From: Silurus meridionalis
Lineage: Eukaryota; Chordata; Actinopteri; Siluriformes; Siluridae
Direction: 5' to 3'
Length of the DNA stretch: 64,000 nucleotides
Assembly (NCBI RefSeq): GCF_014805685.1
Contig: NC_060898.1
Location: 6,166,001 to 6,230,000, forward strand
Shown here: one piece after another, positions 49,701-60,955 of the stretch
Layout of the letters: each line of letters begins with the position of its first letter
How positions within the stretch are numbered: position 1 is the first letter of the stretch
Position numbers and translations under genes: made by a program
The notes under the pieces: model-generated
Database searches by the model: none
Told to the model about the DNA's origin: nothing
What the model saw: the letters and a program-made list of their open reading frames with translations, nothing else

Positions 49701-50580
49701 AAGAGCTGGTTCTGACAGAAATGCTATGATATTGTCTTTTGACATAAGGGGTGATAAGGTGGATTCATTATCTAATACCTCATACTTCAATAGAGGGAAA
49801 AAAAATAACAGTGCAGGGTAAAAGGCAAGGCTGCAAGGGTCAGGCACTTCTGTGAAATTGAAAAGGGAACAGATTATGTTATTCTGTAAATTCCCAGTGA
49901 GTGCAGCTACTTCACTGAAAACATTCAATTTACGCAACACCGGAATCATAGAGGTTGCAATAAGGTAGGTATTAAAGTGCTAGTGGATATTGAATGTGAG
50001 GGCCAAGGTGTCTCAGAAGGCTTAGTAAATTGGAGGGGGTTGAGGTTGGGGTGGGTTGTATGATTTAGCGCTGTGGAGAAGATGGTTATGAAGAAAAGGA
50101 GCATTAGCAATAAGCATTGTATCAGGGACTATAGCAAAAGAGAAACATAAGGGCAATTAAACAGAAAGTATGAGCTATTCTAGAAAGGGAACACTCAATT
50201 ACCACACTTCAGGGATCCGACCTGATCACAGTAACATTTTCCCTGTGTATGTGTATAATTCAGTAAAAATTTCATTAGGATTATTCACTTTGAGATTGGG
50301 ACAAATAGCTTTAATAAGCAAAATAATAAGCAAATACTGCCCATGGGACAAATATGCTAATCAGTGTAGCAATAAATTATTATAATTGCAAAACTATATT
50401 TACTTTCAAGTCAACAAATAAAACTACAGAATACAATGATTCTAATAAATGCATTTAACATCTAATTAATGTATAAAACAATTCTATCTGTTGCAAGCAA
50501 GCAGTCTATATTAAACTATTGTGAATGGTTAAGAAACATGCTTTTAAAAAAGATCCAGCCAAATATACAGTCCTAGAAAC
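46771..50580. other. Non-coding stretch, nothing recognised
   Basis: About 3.8 kb without microsatellites over 40 bp or recognised repeats. The 98- to 115-residue open frames (46766-47113, 46898-47236, 47632-47928) lack any motif I know and show no start context or splice pattern that supports a gene. Confidence 0.4.
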
Positions 50581-50589
50581 ACTTGAACA

Positions 50590-50890
50590 CTTTTGTCAAT
50601 GTCAATTGTGTTCTTTTCTATGGTGTAGTCTGCTGGGAGAGCAGCATGACTGCAGGAGATGCTAAGCACATCAATAAGCTAATCAAAAATCCATCTCACT
50701 GGAAGCTATTACAGGGTAGCAAACTAAAGATCACCATGAATAGTTTTGCTCATCCTCTTCATGGCACTTTATTTCTCGAAGCACATTTAGCCAAAGGCTC
50801 ATACCACCACAGTGTTAAAAGAAATCCTACTTGCCTCTGCTACTGACAACCATTTCTACCCAACATCTCCTCCCAGTGTGACCACTTTTA
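50590..50890 (+). pseudogene. Probable LINE ORF2 C-terminal fragment
   Basis: The frame gives LFYGVVCWESSMTAGDAKHI, NKLIKNP and later AHPLHGTLFLEAHLAKGSYH, then (after a stop) a Phe-Leu-Pro segment. This follows the order of the C-terminal region of fish LINE reverse transcriptases (a Val-Val-Cys-Trp-Gly block, then Asn-Lys-Leu-Ile, then Ser-His-Pro-Leu-His). The part between is shortened. It is a different LINE family from the 10.7-kb one. Confidence 0.5.
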
Positions 50891-51395
50891 TTGTCTAGGA
50901 ATGAATGAATAATGAGACAATTTATGCATTCATGGCTTGGTTGATCTGAATATCTGCTGCTGCAGTTTCCACACCTTGTTGTATTTTTACTATTACATTC
51001 TCTTTTTCGAAATTTTTCTTCTTCTGCATCTTGGATTTTTGCACCTCCTCGCATGGCCAATCTATATATTGTGTGCAAAAGCCATGTCAGCAATTTTCTC
51101 TTGCTTACTTAGGAATACATTGGCTGGTATGGTATCTGGGTAAAAAGAAAAAAATAAACAGTTTGAGCATTAGTCATGAAAGTCTGGCTAATCATTTTTA
51201 CTTGCTACCTGAGGAACTGTCTTTCCATAATTATTAATCATTTATTCGATATTTCCGAATGATATCTGCATGTAGATAAAGGTATATTGCCAGTGTTTAT
51301 ATTGTTCAATGAAATTGCTAATTTGGGTTGTTTGGAAGCTTGAAGACCTAGAAGGAGTTGAGATTTGTGTCACAGAAGAAGACGACGAAGGAGGA
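50891..51395. other. Non-coding stretch, nothing recognised
   Basis: AT-rich. A purine-rich AGAAGAAGACGACGAAGGAG run lies next to the SINE tail at 51375-51395. Confidence 0.45.
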
Positions 51396-51592
51396 GAAGC
51401 TTTTATTGTCACATATACACTAACAGTACATTGAAATTCTTTGCTTTCCAAACCTTAGCTGAGAGAGTTTTAGACCATGCTCAAGAGTTTGACATGGTCA
51501 TTTTGGCTGTTCTGTGGCTTGAATTTGTGTTCTTCTATCATTAACCCAGAGCCTTAACCACTGATCCTTCACATCCCATTTTATATCACAAA
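51396..51592 (-). repeat. tRNA-derived SINE copy (head-to-tail)
   Basis: The tail GCTTTTATTGTCACATATAC is at 51398 and the head region TTAACCCAGAGCCTTAACCA ends near 51570 (plus-strand text, minus orientation). The body is decayed. This copy links the tail segment at 21.2 kb with the tRNA head at 45.6 kb as one family. Confidence 0.6.
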
Positions 51593-54040
51593 AACTCTGA
51601 TCAACATCACCTGTCAAGAGGAATGGATTACAGAGTGGGCATAGCAAGCAATGTACCAGGAGCTCAAGGAGTCAAAGGTCCAAAGTTCTTCCCAATACAC
51701 TGAACAAATAGCCTATACAGTTACTTTGAAAACTTCAAAGTACAAGAAATGAACTATTTTGGCAACTTTGAAGTGAAAGTTTCTTACTTAAGATTTTTTT
51801 GTAGGACTCTGGGGACTGGATCCTTACTGCTGCCAGTCACTATGAACTGCACATCTCTTGAGAAGAAAGAATGAAGAAAAGACAAATCAATGGTGCCATT
51901 ATGTTAGGTTCAAATTTACTGCCACTATCAAAGACAACAAAATGTTTTGCAATGCATTAGAAACTTCAAGGATCTTTTCAGTAGTGCCCAGAGAAAAATA
52001 CACTGACCTACTTTCACAACAATAAATAAAAAATAATGTGACAGTTACTTAAAGCTGTGGTTCATGAGAAGTTTTATTTCAATCTAATCTGTCTGAATAG
52101 AGTTTAATTCTATTCTATAATAGATCAGCATACAGCTGTTTCATCACTTGACTATAGAGTTATATTCTGCAGTGCAGTGTGTTCTGTTAGAGCTGCTGAG
52201 AGGTTGCCTGTTAAAGTATCCTGTGCAGTGAAATATTATATACCAAGTAACCTACATTGTGCTCTTGGGTTGTGTAAATTGGGTGTGCTGACTCATTGAA
52301 ATATGTCCTGCTAGGGCCAAATTGGAACAAATAATATACAAGCAAGGGAAGCAGATATTTAAAATTAAAATAGAATAAAAAAATTGATGAGAGCTACATC
52401 ACTGAGTAGGCTACTGATCCATTACTTGCTGGTTAAGCACTGTGGAAGAAATACAAAAAATTAAAACAGACTATCAGCAAAGCTGTGGATCGTAAACATA
52501 ACACCAACAAAACCATGACAAAGAGACACAAACTGCGACTTAAAAAGGATGCTCAACAACATCTACCAAGACACATATAACAATATGAAGGAAATTAGTG
52601 AAATATGACAGTCATGTGATATGTAGGGGCATGATGGGTAATGAAAAAAAAGGTGTTCATGGCTAGTTTTGGTATACTCTTTTTTTTTTTTACCAAGAGT
52701 TCAAGTAACTAGCATTATTTTGCAGTGAAGAGATATAAATCTGGATAAAGCACTAGAATCATTGAGTGGTTTTGTGGCTGCACAGACAGAGACCAGTTCT
52801 GAACATACCTGGTGTTAGCCAGAAATGCAGACACGATAGCTGTCAGAGAAATATGTGCCAGACATTTGCTGATGAGAGAGGAGGTTTGAAGGTTTTGACG
52901 GAAGACACAACTTTCAAGTAAACGTGTTCATGGGTGCCACTGACAAGCTCACTCTGAGCCTCAGGCATCTTTGCAGTTTGTGCGGCATGCTTCTCTTTGC
53001 AGAATCCCAGTCCAGTGACTCTGACAGTGAGTATTTTAGTACTGGCATTTGCATATCCATCTGACTTGATGGCACATAATGAACTAATTCAGTTTCGATC
53101 ATTTGACGAAGCCTGGAAGATGATAAAAGCTCAACAGGACTGATAAGAATAATTCTGGTTTATGGCATGCACTATGTGTTTTCCAAATGTGTTATGACTT
53201 TCTTTGACTCAGGCTGTCATTAACAACAAAAAGGAACTGTCTTTCTCAATTCTGTCCAGATTTTGTACTTACCCAGGGGCCCATTTACTTATAATCCTTT
53301 GCTGCCTGTCAATGACGATACTAAGCCTACCAATTCTTTTGCTCCTGGATTTCCCAGTTTTGATTATATCCATCTTTGTATATGCTTTATATTGCCAGTT
53401 CTATTTTGGTCTGATTTTTTTTCTCACACCTATTTGCCCACATTTGATCCATCCACTCCGATGTGCTGTGTGACTGATTTCTCATTACTGAAAACGCTTA
53501 TAACATGCTCTTAAAAAAGCCTCAATGTACTGTGTAGCATTTTAGGAAGCATGGGATTTTATTTTGCATTGCATTACAGAACAAAAATGCAGTACATGCT
53601 GTGCTACTCTGTCTCACAAAGCTTCCATCAACTCAGCTTATTCCTTCCTCTTGGAAATTCAGTAGCTATTATCCACAGATGTTCCACATCTGCAGCTAGT
53701 GAGTCATCTGTATACATTACTTGGCTTGACACCTTTCATGTGCACTCAGGCACAATGCCAGACCTTCCTGTAATGATTTCTGTCATTTGATTAGAGCGCC
53801 TGGTGATGAACTGCAAAAACTTGAAGCCAACCCTGCTATGAGAGCCTGAGAGTAGCCCACAAAATGATTAAACAATATCGGTTTTTCTTATATACTGGCT
53901 GACAGGCTTTATGTAGATATTGGTTCTTTCTATCACAGCTTAAAGTCTAAAACATCTAAATAGAAACTTGAACCATTAAATAAACAGAGCCCCAACCGAC
54001 CTACACCTAGAGCTGTACAAGAAGGCGAAACTGAAGAGAG

Positions 54041-54042
<2 letters not shown>
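51593..54042. other. Non-coding stretch, nothing recognised
   Basis: About 2.4 kb of mixed sequence. Open frames at 52914-53102 (minus) and 53204-53514 (plus) have no motif I recognise and are not flanked by clear splice sites. Confidence 0.4.

Positions 54043-54118
<76 letters not shown>
54043..54118. repeat. (TA)n microsatellite
   Basis: About 38 TA units, self-complementary. Confidence 0.97.
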
Positions 54119-54123
<5 letters not shown>

Positions 54124-56022
54124 TAAGGGGTGGAGCTGGATTAGACAGATGAGAACTCAATAGAAGTGACCTACTGCTTTCATGTGTCACATGATAAATG
54201 TGGTGTCAGCACATCTATTAAAGAAGATCAAGTTCATACATCTTCATTGAAAATGATATCCGTGACAATTGTGAGGTACCTACTAAAAAACTTTCTCAAG
54301 CCTATGAAGCTATCCATTTACGAATGTGGATAACTTTAAATTGATTTCTTTTAAAAGAAACCAACAAATGATCTGTACAATATAGAAGCCACATCTTATG
54401 TCTGCCAGTTCCTTCTTGCATACTTCAATAAAAAAGATGGATGAACCTATTCTTCAAGCGAATGAAAAAGAAATTCTGACTAATCAGCATCGGATGCTGG
54501 GCATAGAGGGCCAAGTAGTAGGTGAAGGAACACAGCCAAGATTTCTCTCTGGGGCTCATTTTAACAGGCTCATTTCACAGATGAATTTTTAGCTAGCTTT
54601 ATTTTGTTGACACTGAATCCATAACAAGTCTCTAAACCTACATATGGAAAAAGAAATAGTGCACAGAAAAACTAGCCAAGTGGTCCTAAATCAAAATAGT
54701 TAACGCTCTTCTTTAAAAGCACATTTCGAGTGGAACTTTTTCTAGATCATTGCGAGAGAAATCTATATTTTGTGAGAAGAGCTAAACATGAATAAAAGAT
54801 TAAAGAAAACTGGAGGAAAACAGTAAGTTAAAAGCTGAATGGACTGAGGAGATGTGTCATTGATTTGGAGATGGTGGAGGCAGTCAAAAGTAAAAACATG
54901 ATGCACTAATAACATACGTCATATTTTTTAGCCATTTATACTAATAATTTATTATTGCAGAAGGTATTGATTAATTGTTTATTACTGGTTATGCATTATA
55001 AAGTGATCATAGTGACCATTCAGTTACATTATTTAATAGGAAACTTTGTGTTCTCAAAATGTTATTGAAGTGCAGATCCAGAAAACAAGCAGACAACAAT
55101 AAAAAAAACAAACATGTAATAATAATTTGCAGACAAAGCAGTCAAACTAATCAATGGCAAAACACAGAACGACTAGACATACTAAGTTAAACATGGCAGT
55201 AAAAAAACAAGACTCAAAGATTACCTCTCAATCAGCGCCTCACTTCAGAAATCAGGGGACTCACTCAGCCATTTTAAAGGCTGTCAAAAGATCACTTATG
55301 CAAGAAATGTATTAACTTGGTGGTTGCTTTCAATTAAATACAGTTGGTTTGAGTATAAAAACAAACAAAAATTCACAAGCTAGTGTTCGGTCCTGCTCGA
55401 AGTAGCCTGATGAACGCGTGTTATTAAGATAACAAACATATACAATACTTATACTATAATCTTAAAGATTTTAATATTTCAGATATATTTGCATTTTTAT
55501 CAGAGAATGATGGGTGAAATAAGAATTTTGTTAGTCATGTTGGCAGTCATTTGAGTCCTCAGTGTCCCATTTTTTACTAAGCCAGGTTTTTATTAGTGTA
55601 CACAATATACTAATTTATGATCTATGAAGTTACTGTAGCGAGCTGAATGAGATGCATCCAAAATCAAACAGAATGCCACGTCAATGCAAACAAAGAAGCC
55701 CATGGGAAGAACAGCACTTGTTGCATGTCAAGCTGTGCTGCAAACTGTAAGAGGGGAACTTCATGACTACTGTTTTCCCAGGAGATTTGTGAGTTGCTTG
55801 GAATACCCAGAGAATGACAGTATGGCTTATATTGCTCTGGAGTAGTGAGTTATGCTTGTGTCTGTGTAAAAATACAGCTAATGGGTGGCAACTCTGCTTC
55901 CAGGAGAATGTGGTCATTTTTCAGCATGGGTTTTTTCAGGGTTTTTGGTGTCCAACTTAATCCTTTTGATCCTGACAGAGTGCTTTAAGGTAGAAAAATA
56001 AATTTTATTAGTCAATGCTCAT
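54119..56022. other. Non-coding stretch, nothing recognised
   Basis: No exon or repeat recognised. Several AT-rich patches. Confidence 0.45.
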
Positions 56023-56029
56023 ATGTGTG

Positions 56030-56061
<32 letters not shown>
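56023..56061. repeat. (GT)n microsatellite
   Basis: GT run with one GCAT interruption near 56029. Confidence 0.96.
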
Positions 56062-56063
<2 letters not shown>

Positions 56064-56154
56064 ACTATGATGTACTTTAAACTGTAACCCATGCAATCCA
56101 AAATCTTGGCTTCAGTCGAAAAAAAAAAAAAATACCTTGTGAAACTTTATTTTG

Positions 56155-56155
56155 C

Positions 56156-56203
<48 letters not shown>
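56155..56203. repeat. (GT)n microsatellite
   Basis: About 24 GT units, about 94 bp after the preceding GT tract. Confidence 0.98.
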
Positions 56204-56205
<2 letters not shown>

Positions 56206-56365
56206 GGAAAAGGAGGGAAGGAGAGCGCAGATGCTAACATTTAACATTTATTAAAATTGGCTTAAGGGCAATAATTAGGATTAAACATTGTGTCAAGTTA
56301 AGGTACTTCAATAATAAGATTATATCCCACAGTTAGACACACACTATCTAATTCTCTCTTCTCTG

Positions 56366-56370
<5 letters not shown>

Positions 56371-56410
<40 letters not shown>
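56371..56410. repeat. (CT)n microsatellite
   Basis: 20 CT units: a pyrimidine-only strand, able in principle to form a triplex. Confidence 0.98.
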
Positions 56411-56415
<5 letters not shown>

Positions 56416-56449
56416 TTAATTAGTTGAAGCTTTTGTACATGTTTTTTAT

Positions 56450-56720
56450 TCCTCTGCAGCAATGGAATTCCTTCTGTTTTAACGAGGTCCGGTGAACAGG
56501 GATAACAGATGTCGTTTTTTTTCATTAGATCGCTGTGCTCGTAAAGCCGAACGCAATTACGATTTTATCTTTATGCTATGATGAGCGTAATTATTGCAGA
56601 CTCGGTGAACACATGATAACTAACTAAATAAATAAATAAATAAAAAAATCAAGGCCACAATCAGCAGTGCTCAGACGTTTTTCCTTTTCTCCTCATGATG
56701 CTCAGTGAAGCGATCTAGAC
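56450..56720. promoter_or_regulatory. Candidate conserved non-coding element
   Basis: Mixed composition with more CG dinucleotides than its flanks (CGAGGTCCGGTG, GTAAAGCCGAACGCAATTAC, GATGAGCGTAATTATTGCAG), with no open frame. It looks like ancient unique sequence between two simple-repeat zones. Confidence 0.3.
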
Positions 56721-57249
56721 TATGAAACAAATACAGGAAAAAAACAAATCTAATAAATGAAGAGGCATTCTGTAGACTCGATTCACGATAAAATTGGAGT
56801 TGGAAATAATACTCAAAGCATGGATAATTGACCTTTTTTCAGATTTTTTTTTTTCAGGCAGGAAAAAGAAAAGCTTCACTATTATTTATGCATATTGTAT
56901 TCATGTAATTCCCTGTAAGGGATTCAGAACAATGTGTTCTGATTGAGAGTTTCTATTAACAATACACTGTGTCTATCAAAGTGTTCTATCAGGATCTCCA
57001 CGCCTTCCAGGAATCAATCATATAAATATTAGATACGCTTTATTTTTTAAACATGGGGCACAGTCTGTGCATTGGCATGAAGTGAAGTAAGGTAACGTTT
57101 ATATAGTTTAGTTCAGTAGATGGATCTAAAGACACACACACCCACGCGAGTCTTTAATTATCTGTCATTTAGAGATATTATGTGTGTGACAAAAACAGAT
57201 GAGAGTGTCAGGGGGAAAAGGGGGAAGCAAGGGACATATTCATCTACCA

Positions 57250-57605
57250 TGTACACTATATAGACAAAAGTTTGTGAACACCTGACCATAGGATTTGAAT
57301 GTGCTTTTTAAACATCCCATTCCAAATCTAGTCCCCATTTGCCGTTATTATATCCTCCACTCATCTAAAAAGAAGTTCCACTAGATTTTAAAATGTGCCT
57401 CTGTAGATATTGGCTCATTCGCCCACAAGAGTGGTACTGATGTAGGGGGTGGAGGCCTGATCTGCAGGCAGCATTCCAATTGTGCGTGGTAGGGTTGAGG
57501 TCAGAGCTCTAAAGCAGACCACTCAAAAACCTGTATGGAGCTTGTTTTGTGCACAGGGGAATTGCCATGCTGGAACAGGTTTGGGTCTCCTAGCATCTAG
57601 CACCT
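57250..57605 (+). mobile_element. Element A copy (best-preserved left end)
   Basis: Opens CACTATATAGACAAAAGTTT, then GTGAACACCTGACCATAGG, and continues to CATGCTGGAACAGGTTTGGG. Compared with the reversed end at 15142, this shows terminal inverted repeats. A SINE follows at once, and the right half is absent. Confidence 0.72.
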
Positions 57606-57611
57606 AGCTTT

Positions 57612-57845
57612 TAGAGAGGTGGTAGCTCAGTGGTTAAGGCTCTAGGTTACTGGTCAGGGGTTCAAGCCCCTGTATCGCCAACTGCCACACTTGGGGCCCT
57701 TGAGAAGGCTCTTATCCCTCTGTGCTGCAGGGGTGCTGTAACATGGCTGACCCTGTGCTCTGATCCCAGCTTCCTACATCATGGGGATTACCTAAGAACA
57801 AACAATTTCACTGTGAAATTTATAAAGTATTCTAAATAAAAAAAT
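57612..57845 (+). repeat. tRNA-derived SINE copy (fullest)
   Basis: Box A within GGTGGTAGCTCAGTGGTTAA (57618-57637) and box B GGTTCAAGCCCC (57659-57670) are near consensus for RNA polymerase III. The body CTTGGGGCCCTTGAGAAGGC follows, and the tail CAATTTCACTGTGAAATTTA leads into an A-rich end. Transcription would depend on the internal promoter only. Confidence 0.8.
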
Positions 57846-58345
57846 TCTAAAAAAGAAATATTATAACATATAAAAACTGTATTTGTTTTACAATACATAA
57901 TCATAAAAACATTTTAAATACTGTGAATTGATCACCAGAATTTTCATAAGTGAGATCATACTTTTTCTGTTGATTCTTAATGGCTAATTATAAAATGTCA
58001 AGGAAGAGGGTCTGTAATTTTATTTTCTGTTTCTAATTCTGTTCTGTTTTTCATGATTTGAAATTATCTGGCAGTAACTTGGTCCCAAAAAAATACCTAC
58101 AACAACGCATGACTCTTAATAATAACCAAACAAATAACAAAACATCTGCATGAATTCCAATTGAACACATTAATACACAGGTCTACAATCAATGAACCAA
58201 TGCAAAAGTAAATAATGTGTAGCAAACATATTGATATCATTTATATTGATAGTAATAAATCCTCAGCAAACAGAAAAAAAAACATCTTAAATGATATGAA
58301 GTGAACATGACAAAAAGTCCATATTTGTAATGTAATTGACATTTT
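57846..58345. other. Non-coding stretch, nothing recognised
   Basis: AT-rich with no exon recognised. Confidence 0.45.
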
Positions 58346-58349
58346 AAAC

Positions 58350-58805
58350 AAATAAAGAGCTACAGGAAAGCAAGTGAACTATGTGCAGTGAACTTGAGAG
58401 TAGCTTCAAGACTTCTTGTGTCTCTGTCATTGAATGATTAGCACTTACTCTTTGTCCTGGTGTCTCATTAAGATGTATGATCCCTGTCACAAGAAATGGG
58501 AAACTGGGGACCTGCTCAATCAGTGATGATACATCTCTTCCTGGCACCCCTATGGTTTATCTGCCATAATTACTCCCTGTCACGGGTGAACGGTTTGCCT
58601 TTGTCCTCTAATTGCATTAATTGAGAATGAACTGGTGGGACATGATGGATGGGACAGGAAATGACAAGTTCTTTGGTCGTGATGGGACAACGTGAGCTCG
58701 GCAGATGCCGAGTTAGTTGTTTTATGACCTCCGAAAGCTAGAGAGTTATAGAGGGGATTTGACCTTCTAAGGGTCTAATAGATTGCGGATTAGGGATATA
58801 GGTAC
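58350..58805. promoter_or_regulatory. Candidate conserved non-coding element
   Basis: A repeat-free block, less AT-rich than its flanks, with CATAATTACTCCCTGTCACG, CCTCTAATTGCATTAATTGA, CAACGTGAGCTCGGCAGATG and a clean edge at about 58800. It contains three TAAT-type cores within 60 bp near 58567-58623 and no convincing open frame. Of the candidates it looks the most unique, but no alignment is available. Confidence 0.33.
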
Positions 58806-58849
58806 AATGCATTTATAGATTTGATATTATTATTCACAATATTTGGCAA

Positions 58850-58950
58850 GTGGCTTTATTGTCATTTCAACCATATACAATACAATACAATACAATAGAG
58901 TACAAAGCAATGTTCATCCAAGACCAAGGGGCTACATAAAACAACATATT
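58850..58950 (-). repeat. Short dispersed-repeat fragment
   Basis: GGCTTTATTGTCATTTCAAC, an ACAAT tandem (58878-58900), then TGTTCATCCAAGACCAAGGG. I recall this as the end of a fish repeat. The rest is missing. Confidence 0.45.
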
Positions 58951-60085
58951 TTCCAACAGCAACAGTATAATCTCTATGTGTCTTGTAACACAGGCAAAAG
59001 TATAGAGCACAGAAATCAAACTCAAGCAAGAAACCCATTAACAAGAACACGATGACCATGAAAGACAATTCAATTGCTGAGGTGTATTTACTTATTAAAC
59101 AAAAGAACAACATGGAACAAAGCAGTGGCTTCTGGGAAACACTGTCCTGTGGTATAAACCTGACAGATTGTAATATAGTGTACAAGACTTCCTGAGCCAA
59201 GAAAAAAAATAGTTCGAAATTTCACTAATTGTTTATTTATTAACTATTCAATTAGCAGTATTCTTTTAAACAAGCTGTATTGTTGAAGCCTGTTCAACTC
59301 TGACATTAATCATGGTGCAATAAAAGAGAAAATCAATATAGTGTATATACCAATAGTATATACACTATTTGCATAGTGTATATTTGCATATTTAATGTAA
59401 AACAAACACCGTGTGGAATGTTACACTTCTTTTTTTTCTGTTGTGTAATGAAATGAAGATGGTATTAGGAACTAATATCTAGTCTAGAAGTCTATATTAC
59501 ACAGGCAATTTAATATAATGCTGATCTTAGCAGAATCCTGACAGTTTGTTTTCCATCCTTCTGTTTCTTTTTTTCCCCCTTTCTGTTTCTTCCCTATTCC
59601 TTACAATTCTTATTAAATCCCTGTAATAAAAGCACACTCATCCTTCAAAGTTTAGTTCTTGTTTGACACTGAACACACCATTTTCCCAATATAAACACAC
59701 CCATTATTTCAGCAAACAGCTCTTTCTCCTCTCCACTCTGTTCTACTGGGTTTATTTTGTGTAATATTCTGTACTGTAAAACAGTTAATTTGACCATTTT
59801 TGCTAAAGTATGCTGAATGAAATTAAGGTAATATTTCTGTAAAAATAAAAATAATAAATTAATAAATAAATGATATTGAAATGTATAAGGTTATGTATAC
59901 TGTAGGTACTTATTAAGACTTGTTTTAGCCTCAAATTCATAATGCTGACATATATTTATTCTTTTAATCTGTCTTTTATGTATTGATTTTTAACCAGGAT
60001 TAAAAAAGAGAATGATTGTGCTTTCTTTCTCTCTCTCACTCACTCGCACACAAACCCATGCGCAAACACACTACAAACACACTAC
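58951..60085. other. Non-coding stretch with a small palindrome
   Basis: No exon recognised. ATAGTGTATATA at 59338-59349 is perfectly inverted at 59357-59368. Confidence 0.45.
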
Positions 60086-60089
60086 CCGA

Positions 60090-60420
60090 AAAACAATGTA
60101 GTTGCAACATTTTCATTAAAGCGCATGGTCTGTACTTAATTATGAGCAATAATGACTTAATCAGTCAAACCATAACAGCGTAATAATATGCACCCAAACT
60201 AACAAGGCCGTGTTTGGACTACGAAACAAATGAAGATGTGTAGCAAAGAGATGCGCCATTTAGTCCCCATCCAATTAGAGATCATCTGTCTTTATCATGC
60301 GTTATTTTTCTCTCATTAATATGACGAGTAAAGCCATTAGGAGGTTCTCGTTTTCCTCCCATCAGTCACTGATCCAGAAAAGGGTGACATGGCAAATGGA
60401 AGATAATGTCATACATAATC
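60090..60420. promoter_or_regulatory. Candidate conserved non-coding element
   Basis: Repeat-free, with CATTAAAGCGCATGGTCTGT, CTTAATTATGAGCAATAATG, AGAGATGCGCCATTTAGTCC and CAATTAGAGATCATCTGTC. It is rich in TAAT cores and E-box-like CATCTG, and the 72-residue frame crossing it has no family motif. Confidence 0.3.
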
Positions 60421-60784
60421 GATGCAAAAAACTAAAGAAAGAAAGAAAGAAATACAATTTACTTTGTAGGACTTTTTTACTGGATGTATCATACATGAAT
60501 CATATTTACTTTTGAATTAGACAAAGATTTATGCAATAGTTTCATTATTTTGTTCTATGAACGGACTCTCAAATTCACATATCTCACAGACTGTAAAAAA
60601 AAGTAGAAAATTAATAACCAATCCAGTTATTCCATGTGAAATCATGTTTATGAGAAATTTACAAGGCCAATTCAAATGTGTTTGTTGAAAAGCAAAAAGG
60701 TTTCAGTCCTGTATCTGTTCCTATCCTGCCATACAATGTTATTTCATATTACTTCATTAAATTAAGTAGCTAAAAAATAACATG

Positions 60785-60955
60785 TACTGTAATTAGCTTA
60801 TGCCAAGCACGTCCATGCACTCATTTAGCATCACTAATAATCTTAATTGTTAACACAACAAACAAGTGTTGGCTTATTAACTTCATTATGGATTATAACG
60901 AAGCTAAACAGTAATTAGGGTAGTTACGCCATTTCTGCTTCTTTTGGAAATCATA
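60785..60955. promoter_or_regulatory. Candidate conserved non-coding element
   Basis: Closely spaced homeodomain-type cores (GTAATTAGC at the left, TCTTAATTGTTAAC in the middle, CAGTAATTAGGG at the right) in about 170 bp of repeat-free sequence. Confidence 0.27.

Noticed and set aside
53204..53514. Two overlapping hydrophobic frames resembling a membrane protein
   Set aside because: T-rich sequence yields Leu/Ile/Phe in several frames; no motif or conservation evidence.
57618..57690. A genuine tRNA gene
   Set aside because: It has box A and box B but no cloverleaf, and it continues into a SINE body and tail shared with other copies.
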